A DNA stretch of 64,000 bases from Tricholomella constricta (GCA_013368375.1 JAACJP010000058.1:124001-188000), one strand, 5' to 3'. Counted from the first letter of the stretch, positions 34,247 through 45,466 are shown. Notes: generated by a model from the letters alone, not told the origin. Translations and numbers: made by a program.

Positions 34247-35603
34247 GCTATAGGTGGAAAAGATGGACCTTTTTTATATTTACAATACTACTTATGATGA
34301 CGAGGTGCTCAGTTGTTGGGGCTCAAGATATGACTTTACAATCCACTGCCACCGACGTTCCGGAAATGCCAATCGGGACAATCGACAAGTCGCAACGGTG
34401 CGCCCGTCGGTGGGGTGACGAGAAGGGAGAACGCGATCGTGTTGAACGGGAAACGGCTTGTGCGTCCGCCCGTTTTAATTCTTCCTGGACTTGAGCTCGC
34501 GCGGAACACCTGTGCAAGGTTGCGGTCAAACATGTTGTAAGGGGACGAGAGGCAAGGAAAGCAAGGAGATCTACTCACCAACCTCGTTGGTCCCGTATGG
34601 AACCAATGCGTAGGAGGCCATCGACATTGCATCAACGTCTTTCGATTTTGGATATTTGACCTTGTTAGCAATAAGCTGGGCGAGAAGAGTGTCTCTCCTG
34701 TACATCACGAAGGCGAAGAAGGAGGGTGGCAGGAAACAGGTAGCTCCGAAATCGAGGGCGACGATCCTCCCCTCGTCATCCTTGATGAAGTTGGTCATGT
34801 GTATGTCGGCTGGGCAGAGGCGTAGGCCGTAATTGGCAACCTCGGGCTGCAGCCTAACACGCCCTCTCCTTTCTGTCGCACGAAGGATCTGTGTTGAGAG
34901 TTAGTTATCGTCAGGAAGGAAAGCAGCCGAGGGGCAAGCAAGACAAGACTCGTAGGAGGAACAAGGCGAGATGAATGGGGAGAACACTAGTACTTACGCC
35001 GTTTATATGTTTCTCAAGCTGTTGGACGGACTTGTACTGTCTGGAGGCGACCCAGTCCACGAAGAAGGGGTGCTGGATGAAACCCCCGCCGACGGGTCCG
35101 AGCACTGAGTCGGGGCTCTCGATTGCGATGAGAGACTGCACGGAGGCGGCGACGAGGTCAGCGTCAGCCCTGCCGCACATCTCCCCACGTATGTATTCCA
35201 TTACGATGTAGCCGAAGGAGCCCTCCTGGAAGGCGAGATAGACAGAGGGGACCTTCACGGTAGTGTCGGCGTTGCGCTCGAGTACTCGCGCAACGTAGTC
35301 CTGCGTCCTAGCCTCACCCATGGTGATGTCGGGGCCAAACTTGACCCAATAATATTCCTCGTTGTCGAGAAGGAGTCGGACACCGCGGAAATTGATCTTG
35401 GTATGGGCGGGACCATGACACTGCTCGATGATCACCTCGGGGTCCGGCAAGTTGGCGGGCTTGTTTTCAGCGTCAATGACGATCTTTATCTGGGCCATGT
35501 GGTGGTCGCTGCAACGATTTAAACGGCGGGAAGGTGCTCAGTGATGACGAAGACGAAGACGATGACAAGGACGAGGACGGGATATTGAACAGGCTTTGTG
35601 CTA
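34247..35603. repeat. Duplicated segment carrying kinase-like gene, copy 2
   Basis: This is the second copy of 16399-17685, in the same orientation about 17.8 kb away. It contains an extra stretch of about 75 nt near 34385-34460. Similarity on the right ends where a palindrome-ended element begins (about 35604-35624). Confidence 0.85.
34475..35498 (-). CDS. Kinase-like protein of the APH/choline kinase fold, copy 2
   Basis: Exons 35498-34998, 34888-34579 and 34509-34475 encode about 281 residues, nearly identical to copy 1. The key positions are kept: the VKFG lysine, YIVMEYIRGE, PADIHMTN and LDFGATCF. The start reads MAQIKIVI instead of MSQIEIAI, and one residue is missing near 40. The last exon ends SRKN rather than YRDK. 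Both copies keep open frames and all splice sites, so neither is an obvious pseudogene. The duplicate probably arose locally. Confidence 0.75.
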
Positions 35604-35623
35604 TATGCGTCAGAGACAGACTC

Positions 35624-36967
35624 GTACCAGTCCCTAAAGAATTGCGAGAGTTGATGACAGTCGATCAACGCTACCGCAAAATAGGGACTGGAACATAATC
35701 TCGTGTTTTAGGACAGTCGAGCTTCTCCCACGGGTTGTTCTGACTTGGAAACATTTTGACGACTTTAGAAAATATGAACTCGTCCGAACACAATTCTGAG
35801 TACAGAGAACTGTAGATCCTACAATCCTAAGCATTTATATATAAAAAAAATTGTGTACAGAGTACAAATGACACTGAAAAATGGAGTTACAAACCAGGAC
35901 AATGCTCGTGATCGAGATGCCATTCAAACCCACTGTCTCGATAAACACCGATAGGTTCAAAAATGCGACGAGAACCCCATGCGAGACCTTCGGGGTCGAC
36001 CACCTTTGATGTTGGCAGATAATTGTCGTTCCTGCCCTGGCGCCATCGTGCTCTGCAAAAACTCGTCCAGGTTTCTGAAGCCAAAGCCTCCCTCATCTTC
36101 TGATGTGCAGAGCATCTTCACAGCCTCCTGGGCCTTGATAAGCAGAGATCCCGTTCGTTGCGCTTCGGCTTCCTTTTTTTTTTTTGTATGGCTAACAAGA
36201 GTGCTGCTTCCTTTTCGGCAGCAACACGTCGGGCAATTTCAGCCCTGTTTCGCGCCCTCTCTTCCTTCGCCACAGGTGTGCGAGCAGTACTTCTGTGTTT
36301 CGCCACCCTTGGACGTCCACCCTTCAGTCGAGAAGGAGTGGGATCCATGATACTCATCGGGGACGATCCTCGGGCTGGAAGTGATACAGCACGCATTTGT
36401 TGCCTAGGAGTGGTGGGATCAGGGACAGGGCTACCTCGCGATAGGGCGGGGACTGCATCATGGTCAGATACAGATTGTAAATCTGCTAGAGATGTTCCGC
36501 GAGGTGTATCCAATTTTGAAGGTCGGTATGGAGGTATACGAAGCATAAAGCCAGTTCTCTGGGGCAAAGCTGAGAGCGAGTCGTCGTCCTGTACGAATTC
36601 TACAGGAAGGGATCGCTTCTTGGATGATATCTTAAGTTCCATGGGTGAAGTAGATTAAAAAGACTGCCAGTATGATAAAGCACGATCGGGGCAGTACGCA
36701 ACGTTTATCTGGACACAGAGTCGGTCAATTCTAGCAGATGAAAGCGGCGACCCAGTTTCAGAACGTATCGAAGCCAATGGACGGTTCAGATTGCGAAAAA
36801 GAGGAGACATCCAAAGCGCGAAGGCGCCCGAGATCATGAAATCTTTCTAAGTCAGAACAACCCGTGGGAAGAATCCGACTGTACTAAAACACGAGATTAT
36901 GTTCCAGTCCCTATTCTTATGTGATCAAACGACTGTCTTTGATTTCAACATAAGGTCTATAGGTACT
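35624..36967. mobile_element. Palindrome-ended element with a frameshifted ORF
   Basis: The left block 35624-35754 is repeated inverted at 36841-36977. Both contain ATAGGGACTGGAACATAATC, CGTGTTTTAG and CACGGGTTGTTCTGACTT, and the similarity extends outward to GACTCG-ACCAGT. Terminal inverted repeats of about 130 bp around one ORF suggest a DNA transposon of unknown type. Its right end is interrupted by the hAT-like element at 36976, and the outermost bases continue behind it at 38940-38953. No target duplication could be fixed. Confidence 0.55.
35957..36642 (-). pseudogene. Unknown protein with a frameshift at a 12-A homopolymer
   Basis: From the ATG at 36642 the minus-strand frame encodes a basic, Ser/Pro/Arg-rich protein with a likely coiled coil (KEERARNRAEIARRVAAEKE). 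It reaches a run of twelve A (plus-strand T, 36174-36185). In frame, the protein ends at 36118. In the neighbouring frame a much more protein-like sequence continues (LLIKAQEAVKMLCTSEDE, GGFGFRNLDEF, FSSHF) to a stop at 35957. A one-base slip in the homopolymer, as mutation or sequencing error, explains this. No family was recognised. Confidence 0.55.
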
Positions 36968-36975
36968 GGTTCGAG
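36968..36975. repeat. Target site duplication GGTTCGAG (left)
   Basis: Identical to 38940-38947. Confidence 0.93.
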
Positions 36976-37088
36976 CAAGGGGAGGGCACCGGGGAAGTCC
37001 GAGACGTCCTCCCCCCCCCTCGTCCTCCCGGACCCTTTTTTACGGGGTCCTCGTCCTAACGGGGAACCATCCATATCGGGAAGCTTGC

Positions 37089-37594
37089 GTACGCGCGATC
37101 AACGCTATCAACGCACCTCTAATGCACATGTATACCTTATTTTTCTTGTACCACTAGCCTCCAACCAGTATTCTTTCTATCTCGGTGATGGCTGAGGTCA
37201 GGGAGGAAAAGGTAGAGGTGCTGAAGGGACTGGCTGGCTGCCAAGTGGTGCGATCTTCCTAATTCTCCAGGTTTCTCCATTTGAAATTAATGTTGGATGT
37301 CCTCTCAGCACCACTGGACTTGGACGCTTCAGCTATGTATGATCCTATCGCTCCACCGGTGACCACAGCAATCGGACGATCCCCTTCTTCAGTATCTAGA
37401 TGCGCGCTCTGCCTGCGAAACATCGCATCCCGTGTAAACCGTTTCTGGCCCCACGCCTGACAACGACGACACGACAAATTGACCCGATTTCGACTTTCCG
37501 CAGCCTTCCACGCAGCCATGGGCAGTGGCAGTGCTTTGAAATAATCTCCTTCCATGTGCTGAAAACATAGATTTTGTAGTATTACTGACAATGA
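37089..37594 (-). other. Interior of the hAT-like element with a 110-codon ORF
   Basis: A minus-strand ORF at 37591-37259 (MSVILQNLCFQHMEGDYFKA...) contains a CRRC and a GGAIGSYIAEA stretch, but no known family was recognised. It could be captured host sequence. Confidence 0.3.
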
Positions 37595-38812
37595 TGAACA
37601 GTTTCGCCCTTGCGAAGGGGCTCGTCAGAGGGCTTAACCGCTACCCTAACTGTCCGATGGAAGTGGATCTGCCCATCTTAGAATTGAACGAGGGAGTCTG
37701 TCACATGATGCGAAGCGAAGCATGACGTAACCCTGCGTCGTGGGTGTGTGGGGGGGTTGGGTCTCTGGACACCCTCAGACATTGGGCAGACGGCTGATCC
37801 GTGCATGCCGACCCAGGGCTGAGACTGCCGATCACTCAGCAGAACCGGACTTGTGTGACCCCTTCCTGTGTGTACTCTCACCGGAGGTACCGCACGAGAT
37901 CAGCAATTCAGTGCTCCAGTCCCCGAGGGTCATGGGACAAAGTATCGCCTTACTCGAGGATCGAACCCTCGCGCAGCCGTGAGAGACCGGAGAAGTAAGG
38001 TGAACAGTTTCGCCCTTGCGAAGGGGCTCGTCAGAGGGCTTAACCGCTACCCTAACTGTCCGATGGAAGTGGATCTGCCCATCTTAGAATTGAACGAGGG
38101 AGTCTGTCACATGATGCGAAGCGAAGCATGACGTAACCCTGCGTCGTGGGTGTGTGGGGGGGTTGGGTCTCTGGACACCCTCAGACATTGGGCAGACGGC
38201 TGATCCGTGCGTGCCGACCCAGGGCCGAGACTGCCGATCACTCAGCAGAACCGGACTTGTGTGACCCCTTCCTGTGTGTACTCTCACTGGAGGTACCGCA
38301 CGAGATCAGCAATTCAGTGCTCCAGTCCCCGAGGGACATGGGACAAAGTATCGCCTTACTCGAGGATCGAACCCTCGCGCAGCCGTGAGAGACTGGAGAA
38401 GTAAGGTGAACAGTTTCGCCCTTGCGAAGGGGCTCGTCAGAGGGCTTAACCGCTACCCTAACTGTCCGATGGAAGTGGATCTGCCCATCTTAGAATTGAA
38501 CGAGGGAGTCTGTCACATGATGCGAAGCGAAGCATGACGTAACCCTGCGTCGTGGGTGTGTGGGGGGGTTGGGTCTCTGGACACCCTCAGACATTGGGCA
38601 GACGGCTGATCCGTGCGTGCCGACCCAGGGCCGAGACTGCCGATCACTCAGCAGAACCGGACTTGTGTGACCCCTTCCTGTGTGTACTCTCACCGGAGGT
38701 ACCGCACGAAATCAGCAATTCAGTGCTCCAGTCCCCGAGGGACATGGGACAAAGTATCGCCTTACTCGAGGATCGAACCCTCGCGCAGCCGTGAGAGACC
38801 GGAGAAGTAAGG
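37595..38812. repeat. Three tandem 406-bp units
   Basis: Units 37595-38000, 38001-38406 and 38407-38812 have the same length and differ at only a handful of bases by eye. Each starts TGAACAGTTTCGCCCTTGCG and ends GGAGAAGTAAGG. Repeated short ORFs on both strands across the array are considered non-coding, because their frames do not cover the unit and contain no domain. Confidence 0.95.
37948..38000 (-). other. Stem-loop resembling a shortened tRNA, end of unit 1
   Basis: The outer stem CCTTACT/AGTAAGG (7 bp) encloses a 5-bp hairpin CGAGG-CCTCG with loop GTTCGAT, read on the minus strand. Outer stem plus T-arm-like hairpin gives a 53-nt structure, too short for a full tRNA. The same structure recurs at the ends of units 2 (38354-38406) and 3 (38760-38812). 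A tRNA-derived origin is only an inference. Confidence 0.4.
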
Positions 38813-38939
38813 CGAACGATAATGATGCGAGCTTCCCAATATGGATAGTTCCCCGTTAGGATGAGGACCCCGTAAAAAAGGGTCCGGGAGGACGAGGGGG
38901 GAGGAGGACGTCTCGGACTTCCCCGGTGCCCTCCCCTTG

Positions 38940-38947
38940 GGTTCGAG
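38940..38947. repeat. Target site duplication GGTTCGAG (right)
   Basis: Identical to 36968-36975. Confidence 0.93.
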
Positions 38948-39128
38948 TCTACGTCAGAAAGTTCCCACACAATACACCTTCTGACCTTGCTGCGCAGGCA
39001 TTCATCGATATTCATCATCCATCCATGTGCATGGCTTCTGCACGCCATCCCATCCCCTTGGCAGAGTCGAGACGATCTCTCAGAATCAGTTCGGTGTGGA
39101 CCTCAATCCCGCAGCTAGCGTTGGATCT

Positions 39129-40003
39129 ATGGAAGCTCAGTATGCGGGTAGTAGCCGTGATGAATATGATTTTGCCTCCGATGAAGTCTTTAGCGCGTTT
39201 GGTAGTGATGATGAGGAGCCTGCGGCTTTCGGTAGCGACGACGGCATTTCAGTCTTTATCCCAGAGCCTGCTTCTGCTTCCGACCACGACAGTGACGACC
39301 CCCAATCCCCCGCCGTCTTCAGCGACGTCGGCAGTCTGGGCATGCCGCCCAAGATCTCCAGTGACGACGGCGTTATCGAGCAGCCCTCCGAGGGTATTCC
39401 CTACCTCGGTTACTTCACCATCAAAGTTCGTGAACGTTCGGAGCCACCCAGAGCAGTGTTGTTCGTCTTCAGTTTGAAGCTCGCCCCCAACACCACTTTT
39501 GGCGAGCTGCTCGAGGCTCTCACCAAGCGCCATTTCCTGCCTTTCCGCTTCAGGAAGATCGGAGTCGCGTACTTTGGATGTCGGGACTTCATGTGCGTCC
39601 TCTTTCTACTATCTCCTCAGCTATCCTTCCCCTATCTCTTTTTGCATTTTCTTTGCGCTATTTATCTCTTTACAGTTCACAGGCAATCACTGCATGGCTC
39701 TATGACGGCCTCCTGGTCTCGGGGGAGGGCGTCAAGCAAAGCATCACCCCGGAAGAAAGCGCCACCCAGGCAGAGGGCGACTCCCAGGTAAAGGGGGGCG
39801 ACATCTTTGAGCTCCTGGGATACCGCTACATTCACCCTTTTGTCACCAACGACCGTTCCAACAACAAACGCAAGAGCATCCAGAGTACTCCTCGCTGCAT
39901 TTGCAATCCCATTGACCGTGCCGTCTGGCCTGCCGAGTTTGTCCACACCATGGACCCCCGTATCATGTACAACGAGACCAGCAGCGCTTCTGATGCATCA
40001 TAA
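39129..40003 (+). CDS. Acidic protein of unknown function
   Basis: Two exons (39129-39592 and 39676-40003), joined by an 83-nt GT-AG intron, encode 263 residues. The first 90 residues are rich in Asp, Glu and Ser (DEEPAAFGSDDG). A folded-looking region follows (GYFTIKVRER, VFSLKLAPNTTFGELLEAL, FRKIGVAYFGCRDF, then ITAWLYDGLLVSGEG and FELLGYRYIHPFV). It ends with SSASDAS, where the DNA is TGATGCATCA, the palindrome that then recurs through the next 2 kb. No family was recognised. An ATG-less extension upstream to 39027 is not favoured. It starts about 180 bp from the hAT-like element. Confidence 0.6.
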
Positions 40004-40522
40004 GGCTAGCCTGACTAACGGTTGTACTTATCGACGCACTCAGAACTTCTTCCTCATCTGTCACCTACAGTCAAACCTGTCATGACCCATATCCCTCGGT
40101 GGAAGCCAAAAAGTATGGGTTATCACCACCAGACCCTGTGGTATTGATGCATTATGTACTGTCATAACAGTGTAAATATGATGCATCGCATGTTCTAGTG
40201 ACCGTACACCGGTCATGCAACATGCCACCGTTGAGATACCTTCATAGTGCACGATGGTATTGTGTGTAGGCATGGTGTTGTTTACACCGGCCGCCATGGC
40301 TGATGCACCATCTACTACACGCAATTACATTTTTTCCCAGCTCTTTCCTGCGCCATTAGTGTCATTGAATGATGCACCACATTACGGTAAGTTACGGATC
40401 GACCATTGCTTCACGTCGATACTGATACCCCCTTCTAGCATGGGTCGTTGATGCATCACTAATGCCCTCTCACGTCGACGGATAACAGTGTCCGTTCTGC
40501 TTCACTGTGAACCACGTCTTTG

Positions 40523-41176
40523 TAGTGATTGTCACGGGTTTCAAAACCCGTGGGGGTTTTGGGTAGGGTACGCTGGGGTACGGGTCCGGGTTGGAATCTG
40601 TTAACCCTGCCCGTACCCGTACCCCCAGCATGGGTTGGGCGGGTTAGGCGGGTTTAGACAGCGGGTTTTCGAGGCGCGGCCTACCCCCAACATCAGCAAA
40701 ATAACCAGCGGTGGGCAATGTGTTAAACAAAGTGCGTTTACGCGTTTTGTCTTGAGACGAAACACGTAAACAAACACGCTTTGTTTAACGTCACGTGATC
40801 ACGTGATGAAGCCAGATTGGGACGAAGGACTTGTCTGGCATCAACTGCTGTAATTGTCCAGCAGTCCAACATCCAAGGAGCTCACCTCGCGTATGTACAT
40901 TCAATCTCATTATTTTATGAGCTATACTACTCATAAGTTGGATAGATGGGACTCTATTAATTTATAGACGAGGTTTAGTTGCTTATCCAAGTTCAAATCA
41001 AATGATTCTTCTGTTTATTTAGTAGAGACCCGTCGGGGATTTCTTAACCCGCGGAACCCGTAAGAACCCCTACCCATACCCGCCAAAACCCTTACCCCTC
41101 GTCGCGGGTACGGGTTTCTATGGGTATGGGTACGGGTAGCCCTGGAAAACCCCAGGGTTACCCGTGACAATCACTA
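40523..41176. mobile_element. hAT-type MITE, 654 bp
   Basis: The ends are TAGTGATTGTCACGGGT and its inverse. Perfect 8-bp duplications CGTCTTTG lie at 40515-40522 and 41177-41184. Both subterminal zones are packed with GGGTACGGGT-like words. Near the middle a 68-nt hairpin (40722-40789) is followed by the palindrome TCACGTGATCACGTGA. There is no ORF of note. Confidence 0.92.
40722..40789. repeat. Internal hairpin of the MITE
   Basis: GTTAAACAAAG...TTTTGTC faces GACGAAACAC...CTTTGTTTAAC, giving arms of about 30 nt with a short loop. Confidence 0.75.
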
Positions 41177-42453
41177 CGTCTTTGACCGCCGTACATTGCT
41201 GTTGCATCACTCACACTTCTTAGCATTGACGGAGGATGACATTAGTGGTTTATAGTATTTGTGTAGGCACACGTCCACGATGCATCACCTATGCTCTTTG
41301 TCGCGTCATGAATAATGCATCACATTACCGTAAGTTCTTCCTCCATGGATCGACTGTTTCCTTCGCAATGATACAGACCAGCCCCCCCTTTTCTAGCACG
41401 GGTCGGTAATGCATCACTCATGCTCTCTCACGTCGACGGATAACAGTGTCTATTCTGCATCGACGTGAGCCACCTTTTCTATATTGACCACCGTGATGCA
41501 TTACTGATACAGACTAGCCCCCCTTTTCTAGCACGGGTCGGTAATGCATCACTCATGCTCTCTCACGTCGACGGATAACAGTGTCTATTCTGCATCGACG
41601 TGAGCCACCTTTTTTCTATTGACCGCCGTGATGCATCACTCACACTTCTCAGCGTCAACGGAGGATGCCATGAGCGGATTTTGACCGACTTGGCAGCCCG
41701 CCCCTCCAGGATCACCAGATGGGCCGGTGGTGCATCATTTACGCCCCTCTTACGTCGACGGATAATAGTGTCTGTGCATCACCGTGAGCCACCTCTTTGA
41801 CTGCCATGAATTGATGATGCATTACTCACTCTCCTCAGCGTTGACGGACGAACACAGTGGTTTCGAATAGCCCCTAGATGGTGATGCATCACTCGTGGTC
41901 CCTCCCGCTCACGCTGATGCACAATAGTACCATGGGCCGGCTCCCTTCATCAGCATGTGTCAGCAATGCATCACTTCTGCCCCCTCGCGTCGATGGATGA
42001 TACCGTACGTAATTACATTTCAAGTATATGGTCAATGGTCCCTTCTCCTGTCACCTCGTGTCAATGAATATACGAGCTGCTTCTACAGCTCTAATTCTAC
42101 GTCGGTGATGCATCATCTGTGACTCCCTCTCTCGATGTTGATGCATAATGCCATCGTTCACCAGCCCGTTGGTTATGTATTACTTAAAGCTATCACAGAC
42201 CAGGCCGCGCTTCCTTTCGTCACTTATTTTACCAGTGTCCGTCAGCGATGCATCATTTACTGTACGGCTCGGCAGTTACTTACACATTAAACAGATTCTA
42301 TTCTAGACATACAAGAAAGTAGATACTTTTACACAAGATAGGTCACACAAGATAGATATAATAGATATGGGTATCGAAAGTCGAAAACTAGTGAGAAAAC
42401 AAGACAACAAAATAGACACATCAGTACTGCACAAATGCACGTCCAAAACAATG

Positions 42454-45400
42454 CTACAGAAATAAGATAACAGTCTCAAGATTGCTTAGCCCTAGAGGCA
42501 AGGACGAGTGAGCGTTAAAAATTGCGATAAAGACACCAAAACATACCGCTTGGCTGGTTCAAGGGCATCGTTCTCCGTGCCTGGGCGCTTTCGCTTATGG
42601 ACAACAGTCATCACCTCAAGGCACTGGCGCATATCATCGATGAAAGCAGTCCAGTGCGGCATGGAACTTTCCTGCCAGCGAGATCCTGCTGGCAAGTGCC
42701 GGCCCCACCAGAATACAAGTGTCATAATGCAAAGAATACCATTTGGACCGCCCTTCTGCAAAGGTGCCCAAGCCGACGACTCCGACGGAGTATAGTTCGC
42801 ATGCGGCATCAGACCGTCAGCCCGACGGAACGGCAGCTGCATATTTTTCCACCAAGCCATCACCGCATATCCGAACTCGAGGGGGTCCTTGATGGCAGGC
42901 GTAATGTTGTACGCGCGAACTCCGTTGCGTCCTTTCGAAACCCACTTGCTCCATTCTTCAGGCCGCATTTTTGTTGCAGGCAGGGTACCCTTGACTTTCG
43001 AAGAGAGGTTCATGGCGTCTTCGAACCTTAACCAGGTCTCGATGCAACGACTCCATTCAGTACCGAGATCGTGGCTCATGAAGTAAACGTGCGCAGCTGT
43101 CATCCATCCTGGACGAGATACAGGGGAACTAGGAGGGATGTTCTCCTTGTTTGCTGCAGAGGAGTCGAGCGCCGCCTTGGCCGTGGTTCCGATCTTGTTC
43201 ATGACATCGGCTCGGGTGGACGGGATGATATGCCGGCCAGATCGTGAGCGCGGCTGGAGAGCTGAAGCGGTTGGCTGGCCGAGTACCTCTTTGTCGATGA
43301 GAGTTGGTGAAAACGATGGTTTCTCGATGTTTGAGTCTACGGCTACCTGCGTGACGAGTACGCCTGGCAAGAGATTTTCAGGAGGGGGCATGATGTTGGT
43401 ATCGGACACATCCAGTGGAGTAGAGGCGGCGGCTTCCGTGATGCTATTTGTTGTGATAGGGGTTGGCGGTATGGCCAAACCCTGGAGCGGAGGAGACGGG
43501 ACTACAGTGGGCTGGGACAGCTGAGCACAAGCATCCTGTGACGTGGCCATGAGGCCGAAGAAGTCAAATGAAAATACATCAGCACCAGGAAGTGACAGCA
43601 CCTGGCGGTCGGACGTCGCAGACAGCAAAGGATCAGGGGGTATAGGGACACCTAATGACGAACATAGACTATCATTATGCATCCAATCGAAGTCCGATAG
43701 GCCCTGCATCCAATCATAGTTATCCGGCCCCATCATGCCACCTCCACCCGAAGCATTGTCGACGGCTGATAACAGGTGCGAAAGACTGCCTGCAGCTCCT
43801 AAAATACCCGCACTGTCGATATCTGCAAGGGTGAGTCGAAGGGCTCGATGCCAATGTCGGAGGTTGAGGCCGGGACTGCAGGTGGTGCAAGAAGTCCCGG
43901 TGCCGCTATAGGGAGAGCGTTGGCTGGTGTAGCGAAAGTGGTAGTCGGCATTTCCGGTGGAGGGGAAGTGATAGCCGGTGGAGGGAGAGCGATGGCCGGT
44001 GTAGGGAGAGTGATGGCCGGTGTAGGGAGAGCAATAGCCGGTGTAGGGGAAGCAGTGTCCGGAGTGGGGAGGGTTGTGTCCAGTGTAGGAAGCGTAGTAT
44101 CCGGTGTAGGGAGTGTAGTGGCCGGCGAAGCCAGGCTCGATGGTGAATGCATCCCAGTCGACGTGTTGTGCATGCAGGATGCAGATGATGCATCAGAGTC
44201 GGTGAACGAGGCCGATGTATCTGCCGACACAGTCAAGGTTAATGCATCATTAACGACAGAACCTATGTACTTCTATCAGCGTGATGGTAAAAACAGTGAA
44301 AAGATTAAGAGGCATACTAATTCCAACTGCCTGCAATTCGTCCGTGCTCTCTATGAGCCGCATCTCCATTTCATCCTCCTTACTATCAGGAGATGCTCCA
44401 AGAGCCCGCGAACGCCGTACAGCAGTCGCTACAGAGAATGATTTCAGGTCAAGACTCTCATCCCTCGGCGACAAAAAAGAACTCACGGTATATATGGCAG
44501 AGAAATTCTGCATAGGGTTGCATGACGCTCTTCTCGAATGACTGGTATGCCTGACCGAAATGCTTGTTGTTCGGAGTCTCACCCACATGAAAACTAGCAT
44601 GGAAAAATATTTTGTGAGATTTTCCATTATAACAACAGTAAGTTGCTCACCTGGCAACGTTGATCTCGCCTTTTGCAGCGGGGTCGGGGCCACCCATAAT
44701 CACCGAAAATGACCACCCAGTCTTCTCTGCTAGAGCGTTGAGGAAACGGCCGAGGACCTTGGGGCATTCTTCGATGGCGCTGGGGACATAAATCGAATGA
44801 GGAGGTAGGAAGGTTACTGTCAGAGTCAGACTCACTGCATAAATTGTTTGGGTGTGGACGGTGTCGGCTCTGACTTCTTGGCAATCAACTCTTGCAACAC
44901 GGTCTCGACCTCAGCTCTAATCACGTCATCCTTCTCAGCCTCCCACCGCTGTCTTGTCACCTCTGTCGTGATGGTGAGCTTTTCACCATGCTTGACTGCA
45001 CCTTGCCTCCTGATTTCAGCTGTCACATAAGGCTTGATCTTATCCTCGTAGTACAGCTTTGAATAAATCTCTGGGCAGGTACTCAAGCGGGAACGTTCGA
45101 ATAGTGCTCCGGTTGCCTTGCGAATTTTTTCGGTAGAACGGCCCTTGGCCCCACACTGCCACCGGTACCAAGTCTGGAGCTGCTGAATACAATCATTGTG
45201 TCAGCTTAGCCTCTTTGACATAAATGTGCAAAATGAACCGATTGACGCGCAGGCCTGGGAAGGTCAGGAGCCTTGAATTTCCTGGCCTCATATTCTGGTA
45301 AATCTGACAGTGAAACATTGTCCTCGGGGAAGGCTTTCCCCCACTCAATGTACAGCTTTTCCCAGAAAGGCCCATAGTCTCCAATTTTCTGGGCTTCTAT

Positions 45401-45466
45401 ATACTCGTCGATGCGAATTTTTAGGAAGTCCTGTTGAGCGACAGACGCCCACATAGGTTGCGGCAT
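42454..45466 (-). CDS. Large multi-exon protein of unknown, Agaricomycete-type family
   Basis: The start is ATG at 45466. Good GT-AG introns join exons covering 45466-45240, about 45186-44836, about 44779-44655 and about 44598-44493. The next part (44236-43799) is a Thr/Pro-rich repeat region (TLPTPDTTLPT...), and a long exon 43736-42540 leads to a last exon ending at 42454. The N-terminal region has an alpha-helical EYIEAQKIGDYGPFWEKL, then LYYEDKIKPYV, TGWSFSVIMGGPDP and FHVGETPNNKHFGQAYQSFE. The C-terminal part has RPGWMTAAHVYFM, GPNGILCIMTLVFWW and WTAFIDDMRQCLEVM. The order resembles proteins that are numerous in mushroom genomes and often next to mobile elements, but no function is assigned. 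The joins near 44480-44236 and 43800-43736 are unresolved and could hide a frameshift. Confidence 0.6.

Larger units (their letters stand above)
36976..38939. mobile_element. Non-autonomous hAT-like element, 1,964 bp
   Basis: Terminal inverted repeats of about 113 bp (36976-37088 and 38827-38939) begin CAAGGGGAGGGCACCGGGG. Perfect 8-bp target duplications GGTTCGAG flank them (36968-36975 and 38940-38947). The 8-bp duplication and CAAGG terminus fit the hAT superfamily. No transposase is encoded; most of the interior is a three-unit 406-bp tandem array. Confidence 0.9.
40004..42260. repeat. Decayed satellite studded with the TGATGCATCA palindrome
   Basis: Between the two flanking genes the sequence repeats words such as GGGTCGGTAATGCATCAC, CTCACGTCGACGGATAACAG, GACGTGAGCCACC and TTGACCGCCGTGATGCATC. 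More than twenty close variants of the palindrome TGATGCATCA are spread across it. A clean local duplication with a 135-bp period is visible at about 41370-41640. One unit is split by the MITE at 40523-41176. No coding function is apparent. Confidence 0.8.

Noticed and set aside
37948..38000. True tRNA gene
   Set aside because: Only 53 nt with no D-arm or proper anticodon arm, and the T-loop is shifted by one base; kept only as a tRNA-like stem-loop.
37678..38693. Repeated 60-90 codon ORFs in the 406-bp units
   Set aside because: Present in several frames and on both strands, without a domain; considered non-coding.
37595..38812. CRISPR-like array
   Set aside because: Units are contiguous 406-bp tandem repeats without unique spacers, in a eukaryotic genome.
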